A program made the position numbers and the translations under genes. The notes under the pieces are model-generated. The model was not told where the DNA came from. It made no database searches and saw only the letters and a program-made list of their open reading frames with translations. DNA of 64,000 bases from Sipunculus nudus. Taxonomy: Eukaryota > Annelida > Sipuncula > Golfingiida > Sipunculidae. The stretch is from positions 35,581,840 to 35,645,839 of the forward strand of contig CM049322.1 in assembly GCA_026874595.1 (NCBI GenBank). The letters run 5' to 3'. This document shows positions 33,854-44,659 of the stretch, piece after piece (within the stretch, counting starts at the first letter, position 1; each line of letters opens with the position of its first letter).

Positions 33854-36800
33854 CACATACACACACACATATAATACACCAGTTCCATCTCTATACAATT
33901 AACCAGCATGGCTATTCATACATCTCTCTCTCTCTCTCTCTCTAAATATATATATATAAATATATGTTGTTACAGTTACCGCATACCATGGAACAGCCAG
34001 GTCCCCATCTGCCTTCTGTGCACGCTGTTACATTGAGTGACAGACGTTTACATCATCATATTGCAAAGTCAGGGATGTCTAGTTTGTCATTATAAATATA
34101 ATTTCAGAAGGAATTGTTCTTCGTGTGTCAGAGGTACTCTTGTGCAGTTTTTACAATGACAGTCCACATTACAATCATCACACAAAAGACTTGAATGCTG
34201 AGATTGCTAAATATATGTAAACATATCATTGAACATATCAATGATTATATGAATATTAAAATGCCCTCGTGTATTGCAGGTAAGATTTTTCTTTGAAAAT
34301 GAGTAAACATCCTGATCAAACAATACCAAAGCAAGTTTGCCTATAATGTAGGAACAAGGCCTTAAACTGAAGGACAGCTGAACATTTTTTCCGGTTATAG
34401 CTTGTACATTATTTTTTTACCACCGCTGCGGTCAAAGGTCATATAAAGAACCCAATGCTTTTTCTCATATATGGCTTTTTTTGCCATATACTCTGGTGTA
34501 TCTCTTTATTGATTTCTTCATGGATGAGAATAATTCAAAAGTAAAACGCATACTGTCCTAATCACCTTTATCACACCTGAAGCCAAAATATCCATCCTCG
34601 CATGCGTCTCCTGGGCAACGGCCGTTGACATGGTAACAGACACCGGACGCGTTACACGTGGTTTCCGTGCAGTCAATGACAGAATCGTACGAACCCGTGG
34701 TATTAAAGAAGCCACTTCGACAATGTCCGCACGTATTGTTACATTTTTGTCCCCAGTATCCTTCAGTGCATGCTTCAAGTCATCAAATAAGCCAAGACAT
34801 ATTTATTTTTATATTTAAGAAACACTAAACGTTCATTTCTGATGGATATCTCTATATACAACGCACAGAAATAATTACCAGCAAATACATATATAGCGTT
34901 CTGCCTCCCTATATCTACACGCTCTACATGTGATAAATAATGAACTGCACATACGTATCACCTACTGAACTGTGGTAAAAATGGAACAATTATCTTAAAA
35001 ATGAAGCATTTTCTTTGGAGGAGCACCTAAAGGACATACCTGCAAGCAAGTATCGAGATTTGTTCCAAATATTCACCGATGAAAGATGAATTTTGTTAAA
35101 ATAAAAACTCATGCAACAAATGTTCATGATTAGTTTGTAAAAGTTTAGTAATTTATTTTACTGCTTAGTGTTATAAAGTAAAAATGTAATAAGCCAAAGA
35201 TGCTGGAAAACGAATAAATTCAGATATCAACAGAAACTCTAGATCTGTCAAATTCATCAGACTTTAATTGCAGATAGGTTTACTTCGGACAAATCAGATA
35301 GTACTTTTGTTGCAGAGGGGCCCCTGGTACCCTGGTTTGCATTCTCCTGCTGGACATGAACCGTCATCCCAGGAGCAGGAGCCAGATGCACATTGTTCGC
35401 ACTTGCTGGTACAGTCTGTCCCATATCTGTCTTTAGCGCAGATTTGTGTCTTCACGAAGAGGAACACATACATATAGAAATTCATATTCGAGACATATAT
35501 CCAAAGAAATGGTTCTTTCATTGATGTTAAAGGGTATAAATAAAACTTCAAGGAGAGGCGTTATTAACTTATATACAACTGAGCTCTCCGTATCAGAAAT
35601 ATTTTCTCCAGAGTTGGGTGGCTTTAAAGGGTGGCGGCATTGTTTGGCTGCTTTTGGGTACCACATTTAACGCAACTAAAGATCGTGCTAGAGACACATT
35701 TTAAGAAACTGCTTTCGATTATACTTACAATTTCATAACGTATGCAGATACTCGCTGTGTATAATGGTAAAATAACTTAATGCCGTATTGAATTACTTGG
35801 GTATTTCATGAAAACAGCGACGCTAACATAAAAATTCATGGATGCCACATTTGGTACCACATTTTACGCAACCAAAGCGACCGAACACGGATAAGTCTAG
35901 ACAAACGCAAACGCTTATTACGAAATGCCGCCACTCCTCAAAGTCACCTTACCGTGCTAAAATGAAATATCAGGAACAGCTTGGTGCATGTTTAGTCCCT
36001 GACGTATTTATAAACAATATAACTGCAACTTTAATAAAAAAAATGTTAGATTAGGTTGTTTGTTTGTTTCACTGGGCATAAGATATCTTAAAAAAACAGC
36101 AGCTGAATTCTGAAAATATATTAAAGGATTTTGGACATGAAACAGGAAGTGGTTTTTTTAAGTATAGAGTCGAATCTTCTGTTTGTGTGCAAAAGGCGAT
36201 ACTGAGTGGCTGCTCTCTGTCACAATATAGAGGGCACTACTTTCATTGATCTTCAGATTTTTTTTTCTGCGGAAGCCATGCCGTTAGAGTGAAGTTATAC
36301 TACAAAGCTTCAAAGCATATTTAAAAAGAAGTTCGATAAAGATTTATTTCGCTTGATGGAAATCCATTGATTTTGTCAACATAATTTTATGTAACAGATC
36401 AAACCTGGTAGCAGGTGACATGCGTATTCGGATTCATACATGAAAAGACGCCATTGCCATGAGCTGTACACGCCTCACTGTTTGTCAACCCTCCGTCACA
36501 ACCTGCATTGTACTGAGTAAGAACAGGGATGCCTGTGAAATTAAGAAAATTGTATTTTTTCCTGGTAATGCCTCTCTTAATTGTAAACAATACTATATTA
36601 TTTTAACTTATATATCCCGCATAGAATTATGATTAGACGGTTGCGTATTAAAGAAAAGGTATATTGTACAGAATAAATATATGTTCGATTTAAATAAAGA
36701 TAAGTCTTGAGAATTTTAATTGACAGAACAATATTTACCTGCCACAGCTGAATATTTATGTAGAAAATGACTATTGCTTGACAGCTGTCTACAAGCCACT

Positions 36801-39800
36801 TGGCTGTTTAATAAACTAAACGTCTTGTCACATACATACATCCACCTGTGATCTTGGTATATTTGTAGAAATCCTTTAAAGGCCGTGAGGAAGTTTGAGT
36901 AAATTTCACCAGAACCCTTCCAAATAAACGTTTCATTTCTTTTAATTTTCCATACTTTGTGGTCAAGCCGCATTCCTCTTTATATTACCAAGGCGGTGAC
37001 TACGCTTTCTTTCCTTATATCAGGTTACCTCTCTGGCGTCTATTTAATGAATCATGAAGAAGCCTGTAAGTGATCGAGCCCCAATCAAAAATGGCAATAA
37101 ATTCCAGCGAATAAAATTCAAACAATACCCTGTCACACGTCTAAAGAAGCAGACATTATACAAGAAAATCTTTATATGGCTTTATCTGATTGGTTAGATA
37201 CTCGATACCTTCCCGGCAATGCTTAACGTTTGATCAAAACATCGCACCAAACATCAGCGTAGAACAAGTGTCGCCCATTCATTTGATTGGTTCAACTGCC
37301 TTATTCATTATTCGTGGATAGACGCTAGAGTGGGTGACTGAATCACTCGTCTGTGAAAGCGTAGCCACATACTTGGTAGTATGTAGATTGCCACAATAAG
37401 TTGTTTCAACTGGAAATCGTGAGAGTGAAGTTACCTGTAGCAAAACCTTATCCTGTATGAAAACGATATTTCTAAGCTCTGACTTAGTCTTGGTTTACAA
37501 TATTCTGATGACAGTTAAGACCCTGATTGTACCCTAAATATGAGTAATATTTGACTTTAATCTTTGAATGATACTATTGCTATTACAGACAAAAATATTC
37601 AAGTTCGCCTTTAAGGGTTTACAATGTGTTGAATTGTTTAGTATTGTGGTACCTTTGGTACACTAAATTAATTTTCACAGTCTAAGTAAAACAGGAGATA
37701 TATCCAGATTTACCTCTATACTTTTGAAGCCGCATGACAATTGTACAATTTCTGATGCACCACATTTCGAATACGTCCAAGGCGTATGAGGGCAATCCCA
37801 TAACGTTCTTTCATTACCAGCACACGTTATGTTACCTGTAAAATGTTCATTCGTTTCAGATGAGAGTGCAATATTATGGAATATATTGATCTAGAGAATG
37901 GTCATGGAATAATCTGAATTTTTAGAATCCTGCTACGCCACGCGTTTGCTGAATATTTGGTAAGGTAACAGTATCTCTCTTTCAAGACCTCTCCACTTAA
38001 GATGTATCTATGCCACATATATAGCAGGAAACGCCCCTGCCATTCTTCATCAATTCGACACTTTGGTGGAGGTATTCAAGACTACTTGATATTCCTATAA
38101 AAAGTGATTGTTTCCAAGATTACACAATATTTTTTGGCTCACTATAATCGGAATATTATTTGGAGGTATTACTTTATCATCATATAAGTCAAATAAATCT
38201 ATTACTATATTCAATTAGTATTTATATAAGATTGTTTATAATTCTTGGCATCTCCTTATTTAATATTCATAAATGTACAATGCAACTCGATAATACGGAT
38301 AACGCGGGTGTACTGAATGTATTTTAACGGCACATCCCTCAATTTAATCCACTTAATATAAAACAACACTGCAGAATTTAATAACCCTCTGTTTGATACT
38401 TTTATAAAAAGTAATATATTTTCCGAAGGGTAAGACATTTTTAAGTCACTATGGCCTTTGACATACTTCAATCAAATATCACCCGTTTCATACAAGAAAG
38501 GATCGTGAAATAAGTCAAATTGCGGAAACCACAACTAAATTATGCAGTAATGCTTTAGCAAAAGTTTCGAATTCAGAATTTCTTGGTTTACCTAGCATCA
38601 CGAAATATAACCAATAACATTACCTATTGTTACATTATAATTTTCAGGTTCATTAAACACCTAATGATTAAAACCTGCCTTGGTCCTAAAATAGTTTGTA
38701 GAAGTGTATCTAAAAGAAGTTTTACCCCTTATAGTGTTTCTGGAACAAAGTGTTCTAATGCCACCTGAACATGTGGCGTCGTTCCATTCACCAGTTTCCG
38801 TCATGTAGCCACAATCTTCATTCCCGCCCGTGTTACTTGGCTCACCTCTCCTCCAGTTAGTAAAGGGCACCTTGATTTAGGATTAAAGTTTGTATATTAA
38901 GGTAAACGCATAAAATTCGGACAACTGTAAAACATCTTTTCCATGACAAATGCGTCCGTGATAAAATTAACATCATCCAACCACCAAACAAAGAACTACC
39001 TCATCAATCAAGATACAAAGATCTACTTCATCAATCGCACTACAAAGATCATCCAACCAAGATACCAAGGTCTACCTCTTCCAATCACGATTCAAAGATC
39101 TACCTCATCCAATCACGATACAAAGATCTACCTCATCCAATCACGATACAAAGGTCTACCTCAACCTTGAGTAATCAACTTTGTCAACCATCAGACTTTT
39201 TCTATTTAGATTATAAATCTAGAAGGTAATCCCAGGAAGAAGCGGACTATCTTTAAAAACTTTACTCATTTGGTGAATTAACTTACTTGTATATAACGGT
39301 TATCCCGATCAAAGCAGAAATGGAAAGACATAAATTATAAACAGTGTGAAAAAGGTAAATAAGAGTATGTTCTCTCGATTAAAAGCATCATAGACATTTG
39401 ATGAGACTTCATAGCAATGGAAACAAGGGTAGATACTTTTAAAGTGTACTGAGATTACCGGTTCATTAAAATCACATTCCCAGCGGCCTTCAGTTCGTAT
39501 ATCATTAACCAGCAAAAAGCCAGATCTATCTATTAAACCCAAGAGGTAATTGTTGGTCGCAAGGTCAGGGATGCAGGGAAGATCACCCCAAAAACCACGG
39601 CAGACCTTCCTTGAGCCTAAAATAAGTATAACATGAAGGTGTTACTCAGTCCATGTTGTGTCTTGAAACTTTCGTGAATATCTAGCAAATTTATGATATA
39701 ATCTATTAAATTAAAAGCATCAACAGTCTTTCGGTAAAATCCAGGATGTATTATTGTTTTACGTAAACATTCAAACGTCTTGTAAAAAGTATATTACACG

Positions 39801-40538
39801 AAATAAACTTGACTGTCATTGAAACACATACCAAGCCAAGGGCCGTGATCCTGGCCCAAACCCCTGCTGCAACGGTTACCAAATTCCTGCCAAGGGGCTG
39901 TGCAAGCTGTTTGAAACATGATATATTTATTAATATTTTACCCATCCATTGTTAAATCTGTGTTCAGATCATATTTAAAAAGTCTAGTTACCCTTGAATT
40001 TAGAATGAAAATAAATTTTGGTCAAATTATATCATGGCAAATCACAAAGTAATCATGCACACGTAAGCTACAACTTTGCTAAAAGAAAAATTTGAACAAA
40101 TAGCCTTCATTAATATTTGATTTATAAGATTTTGTATGTATATATCTTACTGAGAAACTCTTCGTTGTCGTAAATAATAGGATCTAACGTGACATGCTGA
40201 GTGAAGTTTGTCACGCTGCAGGCTGGCCTGATGCCCTCCTGGAGGGTAAACACCTCCTCATCGACGGTGCATGTATACGTCATGGTGGAGTTCATAGAAT
40301 TAACCACTCCATGAGTCCATTCCTGAACCTGGACCAGGCGAACATCGCCATCTTGCATCGCTGTCTAGAGTAGCATAACAATTATACAAACGTGCCGTTA
40401 ATAATAACAAAGTATTTTGGCATGAATATAAACAATTCATTTAAAAAATTGGATAAAACTGGAAACCTGTAAACTATTTCATACCACTTGAAGCAAAGCT
40501 TCTGCCATAATACATAGTGCTGGAAACAGGAGACCCAT
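32297..40538 (-). CDS. C-type lectin / SRCR / multiple-EGF single-pass receptor (whole gene)
   Basis: Thirteen exons with GT-AG junctions keep phase throughout and total 1,926 nt, 641 residues plus stop. Order: signal peptide (about 1-18); an unrecognised N-terminal segment with a Cys pair (19-89); a C-type lectin-like domain (about 91-211: CTAPWQEFGNRC start, LLGL core, WRRGEPSNTGGNEDC, WNDATC); an SRCR C-terminal-half-like segment (216-256); a second SRCR-like domain over two exons (about 257-358); four EGF-like/laminin-type domains (359-567); one transmembrane helix (about 613-636); and a short YYKKK tail. By analogy with molluscan lectin and MEGF-type receptors it may bind carbohydrate or microbial surfaces extracellularly. 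Ligand and signalling are unknown, and with almost no cytoplasmic tail it would need a partner to signal. I do not recognise a named orthologue. The exon 7 start and one donor have alternatives. Confidence 0.8.
32912..33049 (-). CDS. Receptor exon 12: EGF-like domain 4
   Basis: 138 nt, same length and phase as exon 11, encoding VCPHGWWGNNCLNQCGMC, then DQCPSGYQPNRCEK. Probably arose by exon duplication with exon 11. Donor GTGAGG. Confidence 0.82.
33346..33483 (-). CDS. Receptor exon 11: EGF-like domain 3
   Basis: 138 nt encoding ACPNGTWGRDCYKTCGMC, then GVCQKGYMGENCDQG. Phases 1 and 1, acceptor ATGTGCAG, donor GTCTGG. Confidence 0.82.
33980..34024 (-). pseudogene. Truncated EGF-like exon remnant or 45-nt micro-exon
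   Basis: Acceptor TGTAACAG, then ACTEGRWGPGCSMVCG, the first third of a MEGF-type EGF exon. A GTAACT donor at phase 1 would close a 45-nt symmetric exon. Beyond it the sequence becomes (AT)n and (CT)n microsatellite instead of the rest of the domain. Not included in the 641-residue model; including it would keep the frame. Confidence 0.5.
34566..34772 (-). CDS. Receptor exon 10: EGF-like domain 2 (long form)
   Basis: 207 nt encoding CTEGYWGQKCNNTCGHC, a longer loop with CTETTCNASGVC, then CPGDACEDGYFGFRCDKG. Phases 1 and 1, donor GTGATT. Confidence 0.8.
35305..35449 (-). CDS. Receptor exon 9: EGF-like domain 1
   Basis: 145 nt encoding ICAKDRYGTDCTSKCEQC, then GECKPGYQGPLCNK, eight cysteines in laminin/MEGF-type spacing. 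Phase 0 to 1, donor GTACTA. Confidence 0.75.
36405..36532 (-). CDS. Receptor exon 8: SRCR-like domain, degenerate second half
   Basis: 128 nt encoding GIPVLTQYNAGCDGGLTNSE, then CTAHGNGVFSC and HVTCYQ. Cys spacing loosely fits an SRCR second half but the WxxC core is absent. Acceptor TTTCACAG, donor GTTTGA, phase 0 end. Confidence 0.55.
36739..36916 (-). CDS. Receptor exon 7: SRCR-like domain, first half
   Basis: Encodes GFLQIYQDHRWMYVCDKTF then SQVACRQLSS, the classic SRCR first half (G.L.IY...W..VCD..F....VACRQL). Start uncertain: the acceptor GGAAG at 36,916 keeps phase 0, and a better pyrimidine tract at 36,873 would pair with the alternative phase-1 donor of exon 6. Confidence 0.65.
37714..37835 (-). 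CDS. Receptor exon 6: SRCR C-terminal-half-like segment
   Basis: 122 nt encoding GNITCAGNERTLWDCPHTPW and then a C...EIVQLSC ending, matching the second half of SRCR domains (C.GNE.SL..C....W...C.....V.V.C). Its first half is not visible upstream. Donor GTAAAT at phase 0, with an alternative donor GTATAG 8 nt earlier. Confidence 0.6.
38726..38870 (-). CDS. Receptor exon 5: C-type lectin domain, end
   Basis: 145 nt encoding VPFTNWRRGEPSNTGGNEDC, then GEWNDATCSGGIRTLCSR. The usual carbohydrate-specificity EPN/QPD triplet reads EPS; the WND motif is intact. Acceptor is AATCAAG (weak), donor GTAAAA. Confidence 0.82.
38955..39172. repeat. 28-bp intronic minisatellite
   Basis: Units of ATCTACCTCATCCAATCACG followed by ATACAAAG, best preserved at 39,090-39,165 and degenerate leftward. 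In the intron between receptor exons 4 and 5. Confidence 0.8.
39459..39616 (-). CDS. Receptor exon 4: C-type lectin domain, middle
   Basis: 158 nt encoding SRKVCRGFWGDLPCIPDLA, NNYLLGLIDRSGF and GRWECDFNEP. Acceptor TTTTAG, donor GTAATC, ends in phase 0. LLGL replaces the usual WIGL core. Confidence 0.8.
39832..39906 (-). CDS. Receptor exon 3: start of C-type lectin domain
   Basis: 75 nt encoding CTAPWQEFGNRCSR then GPWLG. The C...W..FGN.C pattern is the usual start of long-form C-type lectin domains. Phases 1 and 1. Confidence 0.8.
40151..40364 (-). CDS. Receptor exon 2: N-terminal ectodomain segment
   Basis: Acceptor TACTCTAG, donor GTAAGA, phase 0 to 1. Encodes TAMQDGDVRLVQVQEWTHGV onward with Cys in YTCTVDEE and RPACSVTNF and several Asn-X-Ser/Thr sites. 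No family recognised. Confidence 0.7.
40485..40538 (-). CDS. Receptor exon 1: signal peptide
   Basis: ATG at 40,538 in good context (AAACCATGG). Encodes MGLLFPALCIMAEALLQV, a short hydrophobic leader, then donor GTATGA in phase 0. A strong GTAAGA donor lies about 35 nt upstream of the ATG, so the 5' UTR may be alternatively spliced. Confidence 0.7.
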
Positions 40539-41799
40539 GGTTTCTGGTGGAGTGCCCTGTCTTACCTTGTAAGGCTAGTTTAACAGTAATGCACTCAGAA
40601 CTCGGTCTAATATTTTCCGCCGCATAATGAGATGGACGCCCATTATCTGCCTGTTGTTTGCTTATCCTCGGCAAGCAAATAAACGATAATTTACATTAAT
40701 CATTAAGCAGTTTTGGGCTGTCGTGGAATGACATATATTTTTTTTCCGAATAAGGTATGAAGTTTCTCATTCATTTAACGAGTAGTTCCAAGACCGCAAA
40801 TGTTTACCCATTATTCGTTGGCACGGAAATGCTTTTCTACATGAAGTATCGCCCGATTTACTAAATAAACTTAATGATATACATCCAAAGAAAAAATCTG
40901 CTGTTCCGTGTCAATAAGTACACAAAAAATAAGCCAATCTATCCATAAAAAATACTATTGTTGGTGAACTTATTGTAAAAATGGTATGTGTCGTAAAAAT
41001 GGATTATTTTTCTTTGTTTACATATAACTGGCCAATGTGACTATAAAAAATCTTATTTGATGTAAAAAAAAGAAACATACATTTTTTACCGGCACTTTGG
41101 CCTGAGTTTAAAGTTTCGTCAATGCAAGTACGACCAACGTGTCTATATACGCCATACACCGGGGGTCTGCACAAATTCTTCATGTCTGATAAAGGTGGTC
41201 TTGCATTAGTGCCTAGTCCGTACGCGTATTCCGTACATGGAAATTCCGTAATCCATCAGTATGTTTCACCACATATTTATTGAACGTTTTTAAATATTAG
41301 CAGCAAAAGTTGTGATGAATAAATGACAGTATTATCGTAAATACGAATATGACCTTAAGACTACTTTTTTTCCCACGCGCTCCTGTATAATTTATATACT
41401 TCATTCGTTTAGAAAATACTCTGTATATGAGCACAAATACAAAACAATGTACCAAAATGCCTAAATTTTTAGTTACCGAGTGAAAATGACATCAGGAATG
41501 ACATTTATACCAGTTGAAAACAGAGCAGGTTTATACTTGTTTATACAAGTCGACCTGAATGGGGACATTCTAATTTGAATTAATGAATCAAACCTTGAAA
41601 TCACAATAGTGCAAGTTGAAACAAACATTTAACCAAATGAAATATGGAAAATCCTCTGGCACAGATCCAATAACAGTTGAACCAGTATATTTCATATATA
41701 ACATATAATAACATTAAATAACATATTGAAACATTTCATTTACCTTTGGAATATATCCTACTATTGTTTGACAGAATCTTCAATAAAGATGTTTTTCCA
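40539..41799. other. 5' flank of the receptor gene
   Basis: AT-rich sequence expected to hold the receptor promoter on the minus strand. I see no clear TATA box or recognised repeat. Confidence 0.4.
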
Positions 41800-42020
41800 T
41801 CAGACTTGTATGTTATCATACCATATTCCTAAAATGGCCTCACGATCAACCCACAGAATTATAGAGGAATTTCTCTTCTACATGGTTCTAATAAGCTTTT
41901 AGCCAATTTATTAACTAACAAACTACAGATACACGTGGCAGAGAAATATGCTTTTTCAGATGCACAAGGTGGATATAGTAAACATTATATGTTAGTGGAC
42001 ATTGTTTTTTTTTCTCCGAT
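41800..42020 (+). pseudogene. Non-LTR reverse-transcriptase fragment
   Basis: Translation around 41,845-42,005 gives PQNYRGISLLHGSNKLLANL, then QGGYSKHYMLVDIVF. NYRGISLL and QGG(F/Y)....D.VF are reverse-transcriptase blocks 1 and 2-3 of CR1/Jockey-like LINEs. Only this short piece remains, preceded by a frameshift. Different from the 29.8-30.7 kb fragments. Confidence 0.65.
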
Positions 42021-42199
42021 GGGGGCAATACTTGCTGAAAATAAAGGGTATACACATAGATTTTACAACAAATTTTGGTGATATACAACATGACTTATTA
42101 TGATATACACTCACCAAATCTGGTTTAAACTGTCATATAATTGCCTTTACATTAAGGTACCTATAAAATAACCATAACGATGTAAGATGTAAATACAGG

Positions 42200-43630
42200 A
42201 AACAGGCATATGAATGGCACAGGAATGCTTTTGGAATAGTTATCTGTTTCACAAAACACAGAAGCATCTGTAAAGTATGTATAGCCGTTAAAGTACCACT
42301 TCTGATGCACTAATCCACAAAAAGATATAGTCATTAAAACGAGAATAAATGAATTTGACAACTTCTTTGTTACGACTTTATATGATTATGATTAATTTAA
42401 AAACAGATTTGTTTCATGTATATCAATAAATTATGTTAATTAACAGATTGTTATAATTTATATGTTGCATAGTATAGTAGTAATAATAGTAGTGTTTATA
42501 TATGTATATTTTATGGAATTAATTTAACGTTAGGATGTATTTCCAAATTCCATTTCCATTTGCTGGCTTACCGCTCGCAGAACGATTCCTGTCAACATGT
42601 ATATGTAGCATATCCTCTCCATTGCCCGTACTAGTGTCGGCCTCCGAACACGTAATAAGAAAACATTGAACTGAACCAGATATAGACTGACTGAGCACTG
42701 CACTATTGTATACTTCTCGAAAAGGCACCAACAAACATTTTTCGCAATAATAATAATTGTCCTCAAATTGTTATGAAGTCATCTGCTTAATGCCTTAATA
42801 TACGATCGATATCAAGACAGGAGAATTAATTTCGAATTAATGAAACAGCCTAATTGCAAACTCTTGCATTTGAACTGATTAACAGGTTATCTGGTTTTTT
42901 TTTTATCAAAATTAAAATAATTAATAAAATTGTTGAATTATTCTTATAACCGTTCATCCATCAGATACAATGTTAAGAAAGAGAAGTCCAGTTTGTTGAC
43001 GATTCCAGATGAATAAAAACCATTATAAAATAGCTTAAACTGAGACAACGTGGGATGAATGTATTGTATAAATCCCTTTCATCCAATTTAAGATAAAAGT
43101 AAATAGTAGTAAGATGTATAGCCTTACTACAGATACAGACTGCCCGGCAATTTACTGACATGGCAGACGTGAAAATATATTAAATATATTTTCAAGCCCA
43201 TTTTGATGACTTGACTATAAAGGATCTGTGCCTGAAATTTGTATACATTTTTAATCAATATGCCAGGCACATCTTGGCGGGAGAAGTTTGGAAAATGCAT
43301 TAAATAAACAGTGAACTAACAACAACATGATTTAATCAGGCACTTCATCATTATGTAAATTATGTCTTCTGGCACAAATGGTATAACAATTCAAACAGAA
43401 TGACATTTTGATACAGACTTTTGAAAAATCGTTAGAATATTCGATATATACGAATATATTTCACACTCGAATACAACACCGCATCAGGTAGCTCTATTTT
43501 CTTTCACTGCTTTGCAGCGTAAATGATGGCTTTGTTTGTGCATAATCTGCTGTTCTCTCAAGACTTGCTAATCTCTACTTTAACGAACCAGACTCACCCT
43601 GTCGGGACTTTTTCATGGATATTGAAACAA
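42200..43630. repeat. Segmental duplication, copy A (left part)
   Basis: Matches 60.47-61.58 kb in the same order: AAGTACCACTTCTGATGCAC, CCGTTCATCCATCAGAT, AATCAATATGCCAGGCA and CTCTATTTTCTTTCACTGC blocks all recur. It breaks off at 43,630, where the rolling-circle element begins, and resumes at 58,527. Confidence 0.8.
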
Positions 43631-43657
43631 TTTTAAAAACAAGTGACCCATGGGTCA

Positions 43658-44659
43658 TGATGCTCAGCTGACAAAGACTTACAGGTGATGCATGTATTAA
43701 TTGTTGATGCGATGATTTGGGGAAAATATTTGGAACATCGTTATATGTTGTGTCAGAAAATTTTAGGCATAACCGTTATAATTTTTGCTCTGAAATAGCC
43801 AATACCTCACAGGGTAAAGGACCCAGCATGAGCTTTTATAGGGCTTTGTCAATGTGGGAATATAAAATGATTGGGCAAGACTACTAAGGGGAGTTTGAAA
43901 AAAAACCACAACAAGGGTGTATAAGTCAAATGCAATTAAACGTATACTTGCACAAGTGTCAGAAGTGTATTTTAAGATGCTTTTGAAATTTAATTTCACA
44001 TACCTAAGACTGCTCCAGTGGGTGTTGGTGAGCATGGCACAAACTGACTCTTCTTTGGCCAGGTTGAAGAGGAGGGTCAACTGGGTTACCCCATGGTAAT
44101 AGTAGCTGTAGCAGGGAGTAAACCCCCTGCCATGTGATTGGGTAATTTTGGCCAGGGCATCTGTTGACTGACAAGTGCCAGGGCACAGTCAGTCATGGAT
44201 GTCCTCTCCCCTGACCACCCAAAGGTTAATTAGTGGAAAACTGTCAATCCTGCAAGGTCAGATGTTCCAACCTAATTTGATGTTTTAAAGGATACTTGGC
44301 CAAGACTTTCCTGTATATTATGTTTATATTATGTTTATATATATTATTAAGTCTATAGGTATAACAGATATAATTTTTGTCCTGTCTGAGTACTGTAAAA
44401 CAAGTTTGTGGCGAGTCACTCGTGCAATATATTCATCATGAGCTAGTTTCAGGTTTCAAAGAAAATTTGCCCAGAACCTGCCTGGATACTGCCTTAGAAG
44501 ATCTCAAGCGTAACAGCCACATTATATCTGAACTGAAAGTACACAAGCAGTGATCAAATTGTCCAAACCAAGAACAATTTCATTTTGGGTAAATTTAAAT
44601 GTCTATAATATTGAAAAAAATTTCATACCATTATAACACAATTAATCGAGTCAAATTCA
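43658..44659. other. 3' non-coding region of the rolling-circle element
   Basis: Between the replicase stop and the terminal palindrome. No second ORF with family features. Contains a G/C-richer patch at 44,080-44,240. Confidence 0.4.

Noticed and set aside
38955-39172. CRISPR-like regularly spaced repeats (also at 30.9-31.3 and 52.8-58.4 kb)
   Set aside because: These are head-to-tail satellites with no unique spacers, in an intron-bearing animal genome.
42161-42361. 66-codon minus-strand ORF with a signal-peptide-like start, as a first exon of a secreted protein
   Set aside because: Lies in the duplicated block; the corresponding frame in copy B is broken by stops, and no downstream exon was found.
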